Source of the DNA: Streptosporangiales bacterium | Lineage (GTDB): Bacteria > Actinomycetota > Actinomycetes > Streptosporangiales > WHST01 | Reading direction: 5' to 3' | Assembly (NCBI GenBank): GCA_009379825.1 | Contig: WHTA01000026.1 | Location: forward strand, 1-64,000 | DNA length: 64,000 nt | In this document: piece by piece, positions 17,610 through 26,646 of the stretch | Position numbering within the stretch: position 1 is the first letter of the stretch | How the letters are laid out: each line of letters opens with the position of its first letter | Program-made: the position numbers and the translations under genes | The notes under the pieces: generated by a model | Database searches by the model: none | The model's input: only the letters and a program-made list of their open reading frames with translations | Told to the model about the DNA's origin: nothing

Positions 17610-19436
17610 TCACTTGAGCCCGACGGTCACCGCTGCGGTCTCTGCGCCGGCTACCTCGGCCGTCACCGATACCGAGCCCGAGACGGCGTAGACGCTGCCG
17701 TGCAGTCGGTACGGCACGTCCTTCGGGGACAGCCGCAGCGCGTCGCTGCCGCGGCCGGTCGCCGCGTCGACCACCCGGACGAGCAGCGGGTAGCCGCCGG
17801 GCGTGGGTTCCCCGCTGCCGAGCACCACGATCGACCGGCCGGCCGGCTCGACCGACTCGGCGAGGCCGCGGCGGTCGAGCGTGGGTAGGTCCTGGTGGTC
17901 GTTGAGCGCCCTCGGGAAGCGCTCCTCGCGCCGCCACTGCTCGGTGCCGTCGGACGCGGCGAAGCTCGTCAGCCGCACCTCCTCGCCACCGCCCTTGACG
18001 GGGGCCGTACCGGCCACCACGAAGCCACCGGCCCTGCTGTACTCCGCCGTGTACGAGTAGGTACCGCCAGGCGGGTGCTCGCCGACCATGTACCTGTAGT
18101 GCTGCCAACGCACCCGCCCGGTCTTCGCATCGAGCGCAGCCACCAGCTGACGCGAGTGCTCCGCCGTGTGCGGCGCGCTGACGAACAGCGTGCCGTCGTG
18201 GTAGACGAGGCCGTTGTCGGCTGGCACGTGCCGTTTGTCGGTCCAGCGCCAGCGCGGCTCGCCGGTCTCCAGGTCCAGCCGGACCAGCGCGCCGACCCAT
18301 CCCCAGCCGGGCGACGCCACCTGTCCGGACACGCGGCCGCAGCTCACCACCACGCCGTCGCCGGCCGCGACCAGGCCGGTCAACGCGCAGCCCTGGTGAC
18401 CGCGATACCGCCAGGCCCGTGCGCCGTCGAACCGGTACCCGGTCACCTCGGCGAGGAACCGCCCGGTGGGCTGACCAGTGACGACCATGTCGTCGCGTAC
18501 GGCGAGCGGCGTGTCACCGGCCGCGGCGAACCGGGTGAGCAGCTCGCCGCGACGGCTGTCGAAGACGAAGATCTGCGAGTTCGACGCCCCGCCGGCCGCG
18601 AACCTACGTACGGAGCTCTCGTTGGTCGCCGCGACCGCCACCAACCGGCCGTCCGGCGACGCGACCGGGCGCCCGAAGAACGACATCCCCCAGCGCGAGT
18701 AGCGCCACCGCGGCTTGCCCGTGCTCGGGTCGACGGCGACGATCCCCGGGCCGAGCTGACCGACGAGCCCACCGGCGGACGCCGTCCACTGGCCGATGTC
18801 CTGCTGCCAGCGCGCGCCACCGCGGAACGTGGTCGGCCGCTGCGGCCCGAGCGGCTCCGCCGCGACCGACTGCGCCGTGTTCGCCTGGTCGGTCCACTCG
18901 TCGGCCACCTGCACACCCACCAGGGTGGTCGCGACCAGGACGAGCACCACCGCCACCGCAGTGACCGCGGTCGGCAGCGCGACCAGCGGTCCGTCGACGT
19001 CCCTTACGAGCATCAGTCCGACCAGGTAGAGCAGCCCGGCCAGCACGCCGACGACACAGCCGGCGATGGTCAGTGGGAGCTTCGGGCCCACGCCGAGGCC
19101 GATGACCGGTGTCGGGATGGTGCGCTGGGCGAACAACATGCTGAGGCCGGAGACGGCGACGAGGGCGCTGCCGACGCCCACCCGCGCACCCCACGGCACG
19201 ATCCGGTGCTGTGCACCGGCGAGCAGACAGCCGAACACCGCGACGATCACCCACAGCGGCGTCACCCAGCCGCCCGGCACCGGCGCCTCGTCCCGGGTTC
19301 CCAGCACTGCCGGGCTGAGGCTCGCGTACGCCAGCACCACCGCACCCGTGAACGCCGCGACCACGCCGGCGCCCAACAGCACCATGGCGACACTGCGACG
19401 CACCGGAAGCGGCATGGCAACGGGTGTGTCTGTCAC
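17610..19436 (-). CDS. membrane-anchored PQQ-like beta-propeller protein
   Basis: This 608-residue protein has about five predicted transmembrane helices in residues 18-180, then a large extracytoplasmic domain built of PQQ-propeller-like repeats. Examples are GIVAVDPSTGKPRWRY, VRLDLETGEPRWRW, ALDAKTGRVRWQHY and SDGTEQWRR, each the DxxTGxxxW blade motif. Such proteins may act as scaffolds or sensors at the envelope; nothing points to actual PQQ binding or enzymatic activity. The start is GTG. It converges on the glycosyltransferase/kinase operon with a 7-nt gap if the kinase ends at 17602. Function unknown. Confidence 0.8.
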   Translation of the reverse strand: MTDTPVAMPLPVRRSVAMVLLGAGVVAAFTGAVVLAYASLSPAVLGTRDEAPVPGGWVTPLWVIVAVFGCLLAGAQHRIVPWGARVGVGSALVAVSGLSMLFAQRTIPTPVIGLGVGPKLPLTIAGCVVGVLAGLLYLVGLMLVRDVDGPLVALPTAVTAVAVVLVLVATTLVGVQVADEWTDQANTAQSVAAEPLGPQRPTTFRGGARWQQDIGQWTASAGGLVGQLGPGIVAVDPSTGKPRWRYSRWGMSFFGRPVASPDGRLVAVAATNESSVRRFAAGGASNSQIFVFDSRRGELLTRFAAAGDTPLAVRDDMVVTGQPTGRFLAEVTGYRFDGARAWRYRGHQGCALTGLVAAGDGVVVSCGRVSGQVASPGWGWVGALVRLDLETGEPRWRWTDKRHVPADNGLVYHDGTLFVSAPHTAEHSRQLVAALDAKTGRVRWQHYRYMVGEHPPGGTYSYTAEYSRAGGFVVAGTAPVKGGGEEVRLTSFAASDGTEQWRREERFPRALNDHQDLPTLDRRGLAESVEPAGRSIVVLGSGEPTPGGYPLLVRVVDAATGRGSDALRLSPKDVPYRLHGSVYAVSGSVSVTAEVAGAETAAVTVGLK

Positions 19437-19497
19437 GCGCTGAGGCTAACCACCCGATACCGGACGCCAGGCGCGGGGATCACCCTCGCGACCCCGG

Positions 19498-20436
19498 TCA
19501 ACGACGCCAGCCGGCGGTGGCCAGCTCGCCGCCGTACGCGTCGCGGTCACCGGCCGGCTCCCACCGGCGCGGCGCACGACCTTCAGGGACCACCCAGGGT
19601 GCGATGGCGAGCACGCCCGCCATGACCGCGGCGCACGTGCCGGTGATCGCGGCCGCGCCGCCCGCGTAGCCGGCGAACAGACCGAGCCGGTGCATCTGGT
19701 CCGGTGGCGTCTGCGCGGTGGCCAGCAGGGTGAGGACGCCGATGGCGAGCAGCACCACGGCGGCGAACCCCAGCAGCGGCAAGGCACGCGACCGCCGCGG
19801 GCTCGCCATCCGGGTCGACCTGAACGTCGCGAACGCGCCGACGGCAGCAGCGCAGGCGCCCACCACCAGGCAGGCGGCGATGACGTCGCTCGGCCGGTGC
19901 CACCGTGCGGAGAGCGTGCCTACGCCGGTCAGCGCCGCGTACGCCACCGCGAGCAGGGCGAACCCGCCGCGCATCCGCGCCGGCACCACCAGCACGACCG
20001 CGACGGCCACCGAGAGCGCGACCGTCGCGTGCCCGCTCGGCAGCGTGTTGAACAACCCCCCGGTCACCCCGCCTGGCAGCGCCGACGGCAGGTCCGGGCG
20101 GTCGAAGACCAGCTGCTTCAGGACCTGGGTGGTCAGGTTCGCACCGACGAGCAACGCGCCGACCCCGAGCGCGAGCGCCGCCCGGCGCCGCAGCAGCGCG
20201 ACCACCACCACGACGACGAACGCGATCACCACCGAGGCGACCGACACCAGCTCGAGCACCCCGTACACCAGCTCCGCGATGTGCCCGAACCCGATCGTCG
20301 ACCCGGTGATCGCCACGGTGTCCACGTACCGACCAGTAGCGGTCGTGACGAACACGTGGTGCATGACCACCACCGCCACCGCCTGCACGACCGCGCAGAC
20401 GGTGAGCAGCGTCGTACGCCGAACTCGCTCCGCCAT
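19498..20436 (-). CDS. PAP2-superfamily membrane phosphatase
   Basis: A 312-residue integral membrane protein with about seven to eight predicted helices. The PAP2 catalytic motifs are in order: KQLVFDRPDLP (motif 1, KxxxxxxRP), LPSGHATVAL (motif 2, PSGH) and SARWHRPSDVIA (motif 3, SRxxxxxHxxxD-like, here with SARWHRPSD). The family dephosphorylates lipid phosphates such as phosphatidate or undecaprenyl diphosphate on the outer face of the membrane. The ATG at 20436 is the first credible start. It sits between the PQQ-propeller gene and the TRAP operon on the same strand, with a 47-nt gap after the TRAP gene. Confidence 0.88.
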   Translation of the reverse strand: MAERVRRTTLLTVCAVVQAVAVVVMHHVFVTTATGRYVDTVAITGSTIGFGHIAELVYGVLELVSVASVVIAFVVVVVVALLRRRAALALGVGALLVGANLTTQVLKQLVFDRPDLPSALPGGVTGGLFNTLPSGHATVALSVAVAVVLVVPARMRGGFALLAVAYAALTGVGTLSARWHRPSDVIAACLVVGACAAAVGAFATFRSTRMASPRRSRALPLLGFAAVVLLAIGVLTLLATAQTPPDQMHRLGLFAGYAGGAAAITGTCAAVMAGVLAIAPWVVPEGRAPRRWEPAGDRDAYGGELATAGWRR

Positions 20437-20483
20437 ACTTCGAGCGTAAACGAGACAGCGGCCACCTGGGCGCCCCGGGCCGG

Positions 20484-21770
20484 TCAGCCGAAGACAGCCT
20501 GCGGCAGCCAGGTGACGATGGGTGGCGCCAGCGTCATCACCAGCAACGCGAGCGCCAGCACCGCGACGTACGGCAGTACCGCCCTGCTGAGCTGTCCGAA
20601 CGAGACGGTACTCAGCTTGGTCAACACATACAGCAACGCGCCGACCGGCGGGGTCAACAGGCCGATCATCAGGTTCACCACCACGATGACGCCGAAGTGG
20701 ATCGGGTCGACGCCGAGTTCCATGGCGATCGGCAGCAGCACGGGAACGAAGATCACGATGGCCGGCACGGCGTCCATCGGCATCCCCACGATGAGGAAGA
20801 ACACCATCGTGACGAGCAGGAACGCCGTCGGCCCGAGATCCAGCTCGGTCACGACGGCGGACAGCGTCTCGCCGAGCTGGCCGAGCGTCAGGACGAACGT
20901 GAACGCGCCGACGACGGCGAACAGGATCATGATGGTCGAGCTGAACACCGCGCTGTCGGTGAAGATCCCCAGCACGTCGCGGGGTTTCACGGTGCGGTAG
21001 ACGACCATCCCCACGACGAGCACGTAGGCCGCCGCCAACATGGCGATCTCCGTGATCGTCGCGAAACCGCCGAAGATGCCCGCCACGATGAGGGCGGGGG
21101 CGGCGAGTGCGGGCAGTGCGTCCCGCACCAGGATGCCGAGCTGACCGAGCGAGCGGCACCCACCTTCCCCGGCCGGCAACAGGCCACGGCGCGCCTGCCA
21201 CGAGATGAGCACCAGCAGTGCCGTCGCCAGCAACAGAGCCGGCCCCACGCCGCCGATGAACAACTGCCCGATGGACAGGTTGGTGACCAGCGCGACGAAG
21301 ATCATCGGGATGCTCGGCGGCATGATCGGGCCGAGCACCGCCGCGCTCGCGTTGACTGCGGCCGCCCGCTCCGGCCGGTAACCCTCCTTGCGCATGGCCG
21401 GCAGCATCACCGCGGAGACGGCCGCGGCGTCCGCGGGTGCACTGCCTGACACCCCGGAGGCGAACACGTTGACGCCTACCGATGCGTACGCGAGGCCGCC
21501 ACGCAGCCGGCCGAGGAAGAACATCAGCAGCCGCACGATGCGCGTCGTCATCCCCGTACGGTTCATCAGCTCGCCGGTGAGGATGAAGAACGGGATGGCC
21601 AGCAGCTCGTAGCTGGAGACGCCCTTGGCCATCGTCGTCGGCAACGTCGTCGCGTCGGTGAGGCCGAGCACGCCTACGGTGATCAACGCCGAGCCGCCCA
21701 TGGCAACCCAGATGGGCAGGCCGACCGCCATCAGCGCGAACAGCAGGGAGAAGAGAAGGACGACTTCCAC
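20484..21770 (-). CDS. TRAP transporter large permease (DctM type)
   Basis: A 428-residue membrane protein with about twelve predicted helices. GLPIWVAMGGSAL near the start, SGSAPADAAAVSAVMLPAM, PPSIPMIF and PPVGALLYV are conserved DctM motifs. It is the ion-coupled translocation subunit of a tripartite ATP-independent periplasmic transporter for organic acids. Start GTG. It lies 9 nt after a creatininase-family gene, which separates it from its DctQ partner. It is the last clear member of the catabolic operon beginning at 28954. Confidence 0.92.
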   Translation of the reverse strand: MEVVLLFSLLFALMAVGLPIWVAMGGSALITVGVLGLTDATTLPTTMAKGVSSYELLAIPFFILTGELMNRTGMTTRIVRLLMFFLGRLRGGLAYASVGVNVFASGVSGSAPADAAAVSAVMLPAMRKEGYRPERAAAVNASAAVLGPIMPPSIPMIFVALVTNLSIGQLFIGGVGPALLLATALLVLISWQARRGLLPAGEGGCRSLGQLGILVRDALPALAAPALIVAGIFGGFATITEIAMLAAAYVLVVGMVVYRTVKPRDVLGIFTDSAVFSSTIMILFAVVGAFTFVLTLGQLGETLSAVVTELDLGPTAFLLVTMVFFLIVGMPMDAVPAIVIFVPVLLPIAMELGVDPIHFGVIVVVNLMIGLLTPPVGALLYVLTKLSTVSFGQLSRAVLPYVAVLALALLVMTLAPPIVTWLPQAVFG

Positions 21771-21779
21771 GCGGCTCCC

Positions 21780-22541
21780 TCACTCCCCCGTGCCAGGTCG
21801 CTGCGCAAGCGCCCGCACGAACTCGGCGGTGCGTTCGACGGCTGCGGCGACGATCTCCGTGCCGGCCTCGGCCGTCGCGTACCGTGCGTCGCCGAAGGCG
21901 CCGTTGCGAGTGCGCGAGCCGAACGACCGCGGCACCTGCAGCGCGTGCGGCTGATAGTTGTCCTCGAACGGCAGGTAGTCGTCGGTGAGGTCACCGGGCT
22001 CGAGCGCATCACTGCGCACGAGCTCGGGCACCAACGCCATGGCGACGCTCGTCTCGATCTCGCACGCGTGCCCCCAGCGCGTCGTCTTGCGGAGGCCGGC
22101 GATCACGTCCGCCGCCTGTGTCATCCAGAACGCCGACGCCGCCTCGATACCGTGCTCGTGGGTGAGCTCGGTGATGAGTACCCCGAGGATGTTCTCGTTG
22201 CCCCGGTGGCCGTTGACGAACACGACCTTGCCGATCCCGTGCCGTTGCAAGCTCCGTGCGACGTCGGTCAGTACGGAGGTGAAGCTGTGCGCCGAGATGC
22301 TGATCGTGCCGGCGAACCCCATATGGTGGGCCGACAGCCCGTACGGCAACGCCGGCGCGACCACGGCAAGCGGTGTCACCCGCTGTGCCACCTGCCCGGC
22401 GATCTGCTCGGCGATCCGCCAGTCGACGCCCATCGCGAGGTTCGGGCCGTGCTGCTCGGTGGCGCCGACGGGGATGAGCGCCACCGTCGGGCGCGCGTCC
22501 GCGAACTCCCCGGTGGTCTGCTGCGCGATCGGATGGTTCAC
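21780..22541 (-). CDS. creatininase-family metallohydrolase
   Basis: This 253-residue enzyme shows VALIPVGATEQHGPNLAMG, the family's ExH metal motif, then FVNGHRGNENIL (usual form NGHGGN) and CEIETSVAMAL with a metal-ligand glutamate. Creatininase relatives open cyclic amides (creatinine) or cleave formamides, N-acyl amides and mycofactocin precursors with two divalent metals. The GTG at 22541 overlaps the TRAP small-permease stop (GTGA). It is inserted between the two TRAP permease genes, so it is likely to act on the imported compound. The substrate is unknown; a lactam or amide of a sugar-acid-like molecule is an inference. Confidence 0.88.
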   Translation of the reverse strand: MNHPIAQQTTGEFADARPTVALIPVGATEQHGPNLAMGVDWRIAEQIAGQVAQRVTPLAVVAPALPYGLSAHHMGFAGTISISAHSFTSVLTDVARSLQRHGIGKVVFVNGHRGNENILGVLITELTHEHGIEAASAFWMTQAADVIAGLRKTTRWGHACEIETSVAMALVPELVRSDALEPGDLTDDYLPFEDNYQPHALQVPRSFGSRTRNGAFGDARYATAEAGTEIVAAAVERTAEFVRALAQRPGTGE

Positions 22542-23020
22542 ACGCCCTCCTCCGTGGTCGGCGCCCGCAGCGGGCGGGTGAGTGCCAGCACCACAAGCAG
22601 TGCGGCCGCGACGGGGATCGCCAGGTACGCCCACGCGGTGGAGATGTGCAGCTGGACGTACTCGATGCCGCCGCGTACCTGCGTCACCCGTGCGCCTGCG
22701 ATCGCCAGGATGCCGAAGAAGACCAGCTCGGCAGCTCGGATCACCAGGGCATGGGCCCCGGCCACCAATCCCCGCAACCGGTCGACGAGGAACCCGGTGA
22801 CGATGTGGTCGGCCCGCGCGTAGGCGGCGACCGCCCCGAGCATGGTCAACCAGAGGAAGAGCAGCACGCTCAGGTCGGTGACCCACACCCAGCCACCGCC
22901 GGCGGCGCGGGCGACGATCTGCACCATGTTGACGGTGAAGACGACGAGGAACGTGATCCCGGCCAGCCACGCGCACGACGTGCCGATGGCGCCATTGACC
23001 CGTTGAAGAGCTCGGCTCAC
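22538..23020 (-). CDS. TRAP transporter small permease (DctQ type)
   Basis: A 160-residue protein with four predicted transmembrane helices. The pattern VFTVNMVQIVARAAGGG in helix 1-2 and the later LSVLLFLWLTMLGAVAAY match DctQ, the membrane subunit that supports the large permease and docks the binding protein. Start GTG. It lies 15 nt after the binding-protein gene and overlaps the creatininase-family gene by 4 nt. Confidence 0.88.
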   Translation of the reverse strand: MSRALQRVNGAIGTSCAWLAGITFLVVFTVNMVQIVARAAGGGWVWVTDLSVLLFLWLTMLGAVAAYARADHIVTGFLVDRLRGLVAGAHALVIRAAELVFFGILAIAGARVTQVRGGIEYVQLHISTAWAYLAIPVAAALLVVLALTRPLRAPTTEEGV

Positions 23021-23035
23021 GGACGATCTCCAGGC

Positions 23036-24079
23036 TCAGTCGGTCTGCTTCTTCAGCCGCTCGACCTCGGCCAGCAGGCCCTTCGGCCACGACTTCCCGT
23101 CGAACTTGTCGAACTCGCCGTCCACGGCGGCGCGGAAGGCGGCGATGTCGGGCTGTACGACCGTCACCTCCTGCTTCAGCGTCTTCATGGCCTCGTCCAT
23201 CTGCTTGTCCACCTGTGCGGTGTTGTACGCGCCGGCCTTGTTGCCCGCCTTCACCAGGGCCTTGCGCTGGCTGTCACATAGCGACTGCCACAGCTCCTCG
23301 CCCGCGTACCAGGACCGGGCGTCGCGGATGTAGTCAGTCGGCATGTAGTAGTCCTGCACCTCGTGCAGGCTCTGGTTGACCATCGTGATGGCGCCGTTCT
23401 CCTGCGCGTCGACCACGCCTTGGCGTAGCGACACGTAGAGGTCGGACAGCTCGATCGCCTGTGGCTTGGCCCCGACCACCTCGGCGAACGCCTTCGGCAT
23501 CGGTGCTTCCGCGATCCGCAGCTTGAGCCCCTTCATGTCATCGGTGTTACGGATCGCTTTGTTGGCCGACAGCGCACGCGGTTCGGCATCGCCGTTGATC
23601 GCGATGACCCGTACGCCGGTCTTCTTCGCCGCCTGCTCGCGCAGCTTGGTGAACTTCGGTGAGCCGAGCACCCGGATCATCTGGTCGTAGTCGTCCCAGA
23701 TGAACGGCACGCTCGACACCAGGAAGGCCTCCGCGCCCTTGAGGGTCGGGTAGATGCTGATGCCCTCGTAGAACATGTCCGCACCCTCGCCGGACTTCAT
23801 CGCGGCGAAGATGTCCTCGAAGCTGCCGAGCTGGCTGTTCGCGAACACCTTGACGGTGATCTTGCCATCGGTCTCGTTGTCGACGAGCTTGGCGAACCGC
23901 TTGGCTGCCAACGTCGCCGGGTCGGACTCCGCGCGGATGGTGGCCAGGCGCAACGTCTGCGTGCCACAGCTGCCGTCGGCGGAAGTCTCCTCGCTACCGG
24001 TGACGAACGAACACCCGGTCGCGGTCAGGGCAACGGCTGTCAGCGACGCGAGGAGCGTCGTCCGGAGTCTGTTCGGCAT
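23036..24079 (-). CDS. TRAP transporter substrate-binding lipoprotein (DctP type)
   Basis: A 347-residue extracytoplasmic solute receptor. The signal peptide ends in a lipobox ending TATGC. The mature protein has LRLATIRAESDPATLAAKRF, FANSQLGSFEDIF, GLKLRIAEAPMP and LSDLYVSLRQGVVDAQEN. The last contains the region after the conserved arginine (GLKLRI) that pairs with ligand carboxylates in DctP proteins, which suggests an organic acid ligand. ATG at 24079 with AGGAGA upstream. Confidence 0.92.
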   Translation of the reverse strand: MPNRLRTTLLASLTAVALTATGCSFVTGSEETSADGSCGTQTLRLATIRAESDPATLAAKRFAKLVDNETDGKITVKVFANSQLGSFEDIFAAMKSGEGADMFYEGISIYPTLKGAEAFLVSSVPFIWDDYDQMIRVLGSPKFTKLREQAAKKTGVRVIAINGDAEPRALSANKAIRNTDDMKGLKLRIAEAPMPKAFAEVVGAKPQAIELSDLYVSLRQGVVDAQENGAITMVNQSLHEVQDYYMPTDYIRDARSWYAGEELWQSLCDSQRKALVKAGNKAGAYNTAQVDKQMDEAMKTLKQEVTVVQPDIAAFRAAVDGEFDKFDGKSWPKGLLAEVERLKKQTD

Positions 24080-24104
24080 GGCTTCTCCTGTTGGGAAGGC
24101 GTCC

Positions 24105-24572
24105 TCACCGAGCGGCGAAGACGAACTCGATCTCGACGGGGGACTTGCGGGGCAGCGCGGCGACTCCGACGGCGGAACGTGCGTGCCGACCGGCCGAGCC
24201 GAAGACGGCGCCGAGCAGTTCGCTCGCGGCGTCGATGACCCGCGGCTGGTCGTGGAAATCCGTTGTGCTGGCGACGAATCCGGTGACCCGGAGCACCGAG
24301 GCGATCTGGTCGATGCCACCGACGAACTCGGCCGCGCAGGCCAAGCCCTGCAGGGTGCAGACCCGCGCGGCGTGCTGTGCTTGCTCGACCGACACGTCCG
24401 CGCCGACCGTTCCGGTCACGCGCACCTCGCCGTCCTCCTTCGGCAGCTGACCGCTGACGAAGACGAGGTCCCCGTATCTGGTGGCCGGCACGTAGTCGAA
24501 CGACGGCACTGCCGCCGGCGGGAGCTGCAGGCCCAGCTCGGCGAGCTGCGTACTGGGAGTGGACATGCTCAT
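24105..24572 (-). CDS. RidA/YjgF-family protein
   Basis: A 155-residue member of the RidA (YjgF/YER057c/UK114) family, which hydrolyses reactive enamine/imine intermediates released by PLP enzymes or acts in degradative pathways. The strand-order pattern GDLVFVSGQLP, the central AARVCTLQGL and the C-terminal VEIEFVFAAR fit. The canonical RidA arginine of the active site is not obvious, and R near the C-terminus is replaced by KSPVEIEF, so it may be a divergent, pathway-specific member. It lies between the TRAP receptor and epimerase genes and overlaps the latter by 4 nt. Confidence 0.85.
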   Translation of the reverse strand: MSMSTPSTQLAELGLQLPPAAVPSFDYVPATRYGDLVFVSGQLPKEDGEVRVTGTVGADVSVEQAQHAARVCTLQGLACAAEFVGGIDQIASVLRVTGFVASTTDFHDQPRVIDAASELLGAVFGSAGRHARSAVGVAALPRKSPVEIEFVFAAR

Positions 24573-25504
24573 CGCTGCCTTTCCGTGTGCAGGTAATGGG
24601 CTGCCCCCATGGCTGCGTCGGCATACCGCGGGCGGAAGGCCAGGTGCCTCTCCGCCCGTCTGGTGTCGAGCAGCGGTAGTCGCACGCCGGCGACCGTGCC
24701 GGCGGCCACGTCCGCGACAGCACCAGCGGCCGCGGCGAGCTCGGTGGCCAGTTCCGCGAGGCTGCCGCGGTGACCGGTGACGTTGTAGACCTGGTGCGGC
24801 TCCGCGACGGCCACGGCGGCCAGCACCGCCGACGCGGCGTCGTCGACGTGCATCCAGTCGGCGACGTCGGTCCACGCCTCGATCCGCGCCGGCTCGTCCG
24901 CCACCAGGTCAGCGACGAAGCGCACGAGCGACTGCTGGCTACCGCCGTACCACCGTCCCGGTCCGTACACCAGCGGCAGCCGCAGCGCCGTCGTCTCGAC
25001 GCTGAGCTGCGCAGCCAGCACCCGGCCGAGCTCCTCGCAGGCGACCTTCGACGCGCCGTAGACACTGGCCGGGTGCACAGGTGCGGTCTCGTCGACGTCT
25101 CCGGCGTACTGCTCCGGTGGGCCGTACACGGTGGTGCTGCTCGACCAGACCACCCGGCAGCCGACCGCGGCCGCGGCCTGCACGGCGTGTACGAAGCCAC
25201 AGACGTTGACGTGTGCCGCGCGGTCCGGACGCTGACTCGCGCCGCTTGCCAACCCGGCCCCGCCCTCGCCGTACGCGGCGAGGTGCACGATCGCCCGTGG
25301 CCGGATCCGTTGCGCCGTCTCGGTTACCGCAGTCGCGTCGGTGAGGTCGAGGGTGTGCCTCGGCACCTCGGTAAGCTCCGGACGCAGCCGTCGCGGTTCG
25401 TGGACGTCGACGAGTACCGGCGCGTACCCGTGGTCGAGTGCGGCCGCCGCGACGGCTTGGCCGACGAAGCCGGCACCTCCGGTGATCAACAACGTACCGT
25501 TCAC
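24569..25504 (-). CDS. NAD-dependent epimerase/dehydratase (extended SDR)
   Basis: A 311-residue extended short-chain dehydrogenase. ITGGAGFVGQAVA is the Rossmann TGxxGxxG motif, IVHLAAYGE the NNAG-like strand, SSSTTVYG supplies the catalytic Ser/Thr, and YGASKVACEE the YxxxK pair. Relatives include UDP-sugar epimerases and uronate dehydrogenases. No UDP-sugar signature is clear, and the operon setting fits oxidation or epimerisation of a free sugar acid. GTG at 25504 overlaps the enolase-superfamily stop by 4 nt. Confidence 0.87.
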   Translation of the reverse strand: MNGTLLITGGAGFVGQAVAAAALDHGYAPVLVDVHEPRRLRPELTEVPRHTLDLTDATAVTETAQRIRPRAIVHLAAYGEGGAGLASGASQRPDRAAHVNVCGFVHAVQAAAAVGCRVVWSSSTTVYGPPEQYAGDVDETAPVHPASVYGASKVACEELGRVLAAQLSVETTALRLPLVYGPGRWYGGSQQSLVRFVADLVADEPARIEAWTDVADWMHVDDAASAVLAAVAVAEPHQVYNVTGHRGSLAELATELAAAAGAVADVAAGTVAGVRLPLLDTRRAERHLAFRPRYADAAMGAAHYLHTERQR

Positions 25505-26646
25505 CGGTCGCTCCGCAGCCGTTCGATCGCCTGCTCGTCCAGCTCCACGCCGAGCCCTGGCGCGTCCGGGATGGTGACGACGCCCGCGGACACCTGCAGC
25601 GGTTGCAGCGCCAGCTCGTCGCGCAACGCGTTCGGCCCCCGGTCGAACTCGAACCGCAGCGGCTCCGACACGTGTTCCGGAGCCGGGTAGTCGGGCACGG
25701 CGGCCAGCAGCTGCAGCGACGCCGCCTGCCCGACCACGCCGCACCACACGTGCGGGCTGAAGCGGACGTTCCAGGTCTGCGCGAGGTGTGCGATGACCCT
25801 CGCCTCGCTCAGCCCGCCACACTTGCAGACGTCGGGCTGCACGACGTCGACGAGCCGTTCGGCGATGAGGTCACGGAAACCGAACCTCGTGTAGAGCGCC
25901 TCGCCGCTGGCCGTCGGCACGCCGGCGGCACGTACCAGCCGCATGCCGCCGACGTCCTCGGGCGGCACGGGTTCTTCGGCCCAGGCGAGGTCGAGGTCGT
26001 CGAGGCCGCGCAGCACCCGCAACGCGACGTCCGCGGAGTAGTTGCCGTTGAAGTCGACCATCAGCGCACGGTCCGCACCGATCACCTCGCGCGTCGCTTC
26101 GACCCTGCGCCGGTCCTCGGCAGGCCCCAGGCCGAGCTTGATCTTCACCGCGTCGAAGCCCTGCTCGACCGCGGCGGTGATCTCGTCGACGAACGCCGCG
26201 AGGTCGCGGGTCGCGGTGACGTAGCCGGTCGACGCGTACGCGGTCACCCGGTCGCGCACCCTGCCGCCGAGCAGCCTGCCGACACTGACGCCGAGCGTCC
26301 GCCCGAGGGCATCCCACATCGCGACGTCGAGCGCGCTGGCCGCGGCGACGTGCGGACCGCCGTACGTGGAGTGGTAGCTGCGCTGCAGGTGGTGGGTGAA
26401 CCAGCCGCTGGCCGAGTCGAGCTGCCGGTCGATGACCGTCGGGGCCAGCTCCCGCACGCATGCGCCGACCACGTCGACCGAACCGAACGCCTCGCCCCAG
26501 CCGATGACACCGTCACTCGTCGTCAACCGCACCAGCGTCGACTGCCGGGCCGGCAACCGGCCGCGCGCCGAGCCGTACGCCGCGCCGTCCGGGAGCTGGT
26601 ACACCAGCGGCACCGACTCGATGCTCTTCACCGTGGGCAGACTCAT
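25501..26646 (-). CDS. mandelate racemase/muconate lactonizing enzyme family protein (enolase superfamily)
   Basis: A 381-residue TIM-barrel enzyme. The acid/base lysines are in AVKIKLGLG (KxK), metal ligands in MVDFNGNYS, AWAEEPVPPEDVGG and the ASGEALY strand, and the opposing histidine in FSPHVWCG. These mark the mandelate-racemase subgroup, which abstracts a proton alpha to a carboxylate in acid-sugar dehydratases, cycloisomerases or racemases. ATG at 26646 overlaps the TPP-enzyme stop (ATGA). The operon suggests dehydration or lactone isomerisation of a sugar acid; the exact substrate is unknown. Confidence 0.9.
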   Translation of the reverse strand: MSLPTVKSIESVPLVYQLPDGAAYGSARGRLPARQSTLVRLTTSDGVIGWGEAFGSVDVVGACVRELAPTVIDRQLDSASGWFTHHLQRSYHSTYGGPHVAAASALDVAMWDALGRTLGVSVGRLLGGRVRDRVTAYASTGYVTATRDLAAFVDEITAAVEQGFDAVKIKLGLGPAEDRRRVEATREVIGADRALMVDFNGNYSADVALRVLRGLDDLDLAWAEEPVPPEDVGGMRLVRAAGVPTASGEALYTRFGFRDLIAERLVDVVQPDVCKCGGLSEARVIAHLAQTWNVRFSPHVWCGVVGQAASLQLLAAVPDYPAPEHVSEPLRFEFDRGPNALRDELALQPLQVSAGVVTIPDAPGLGVELDEQAIERLRSDR

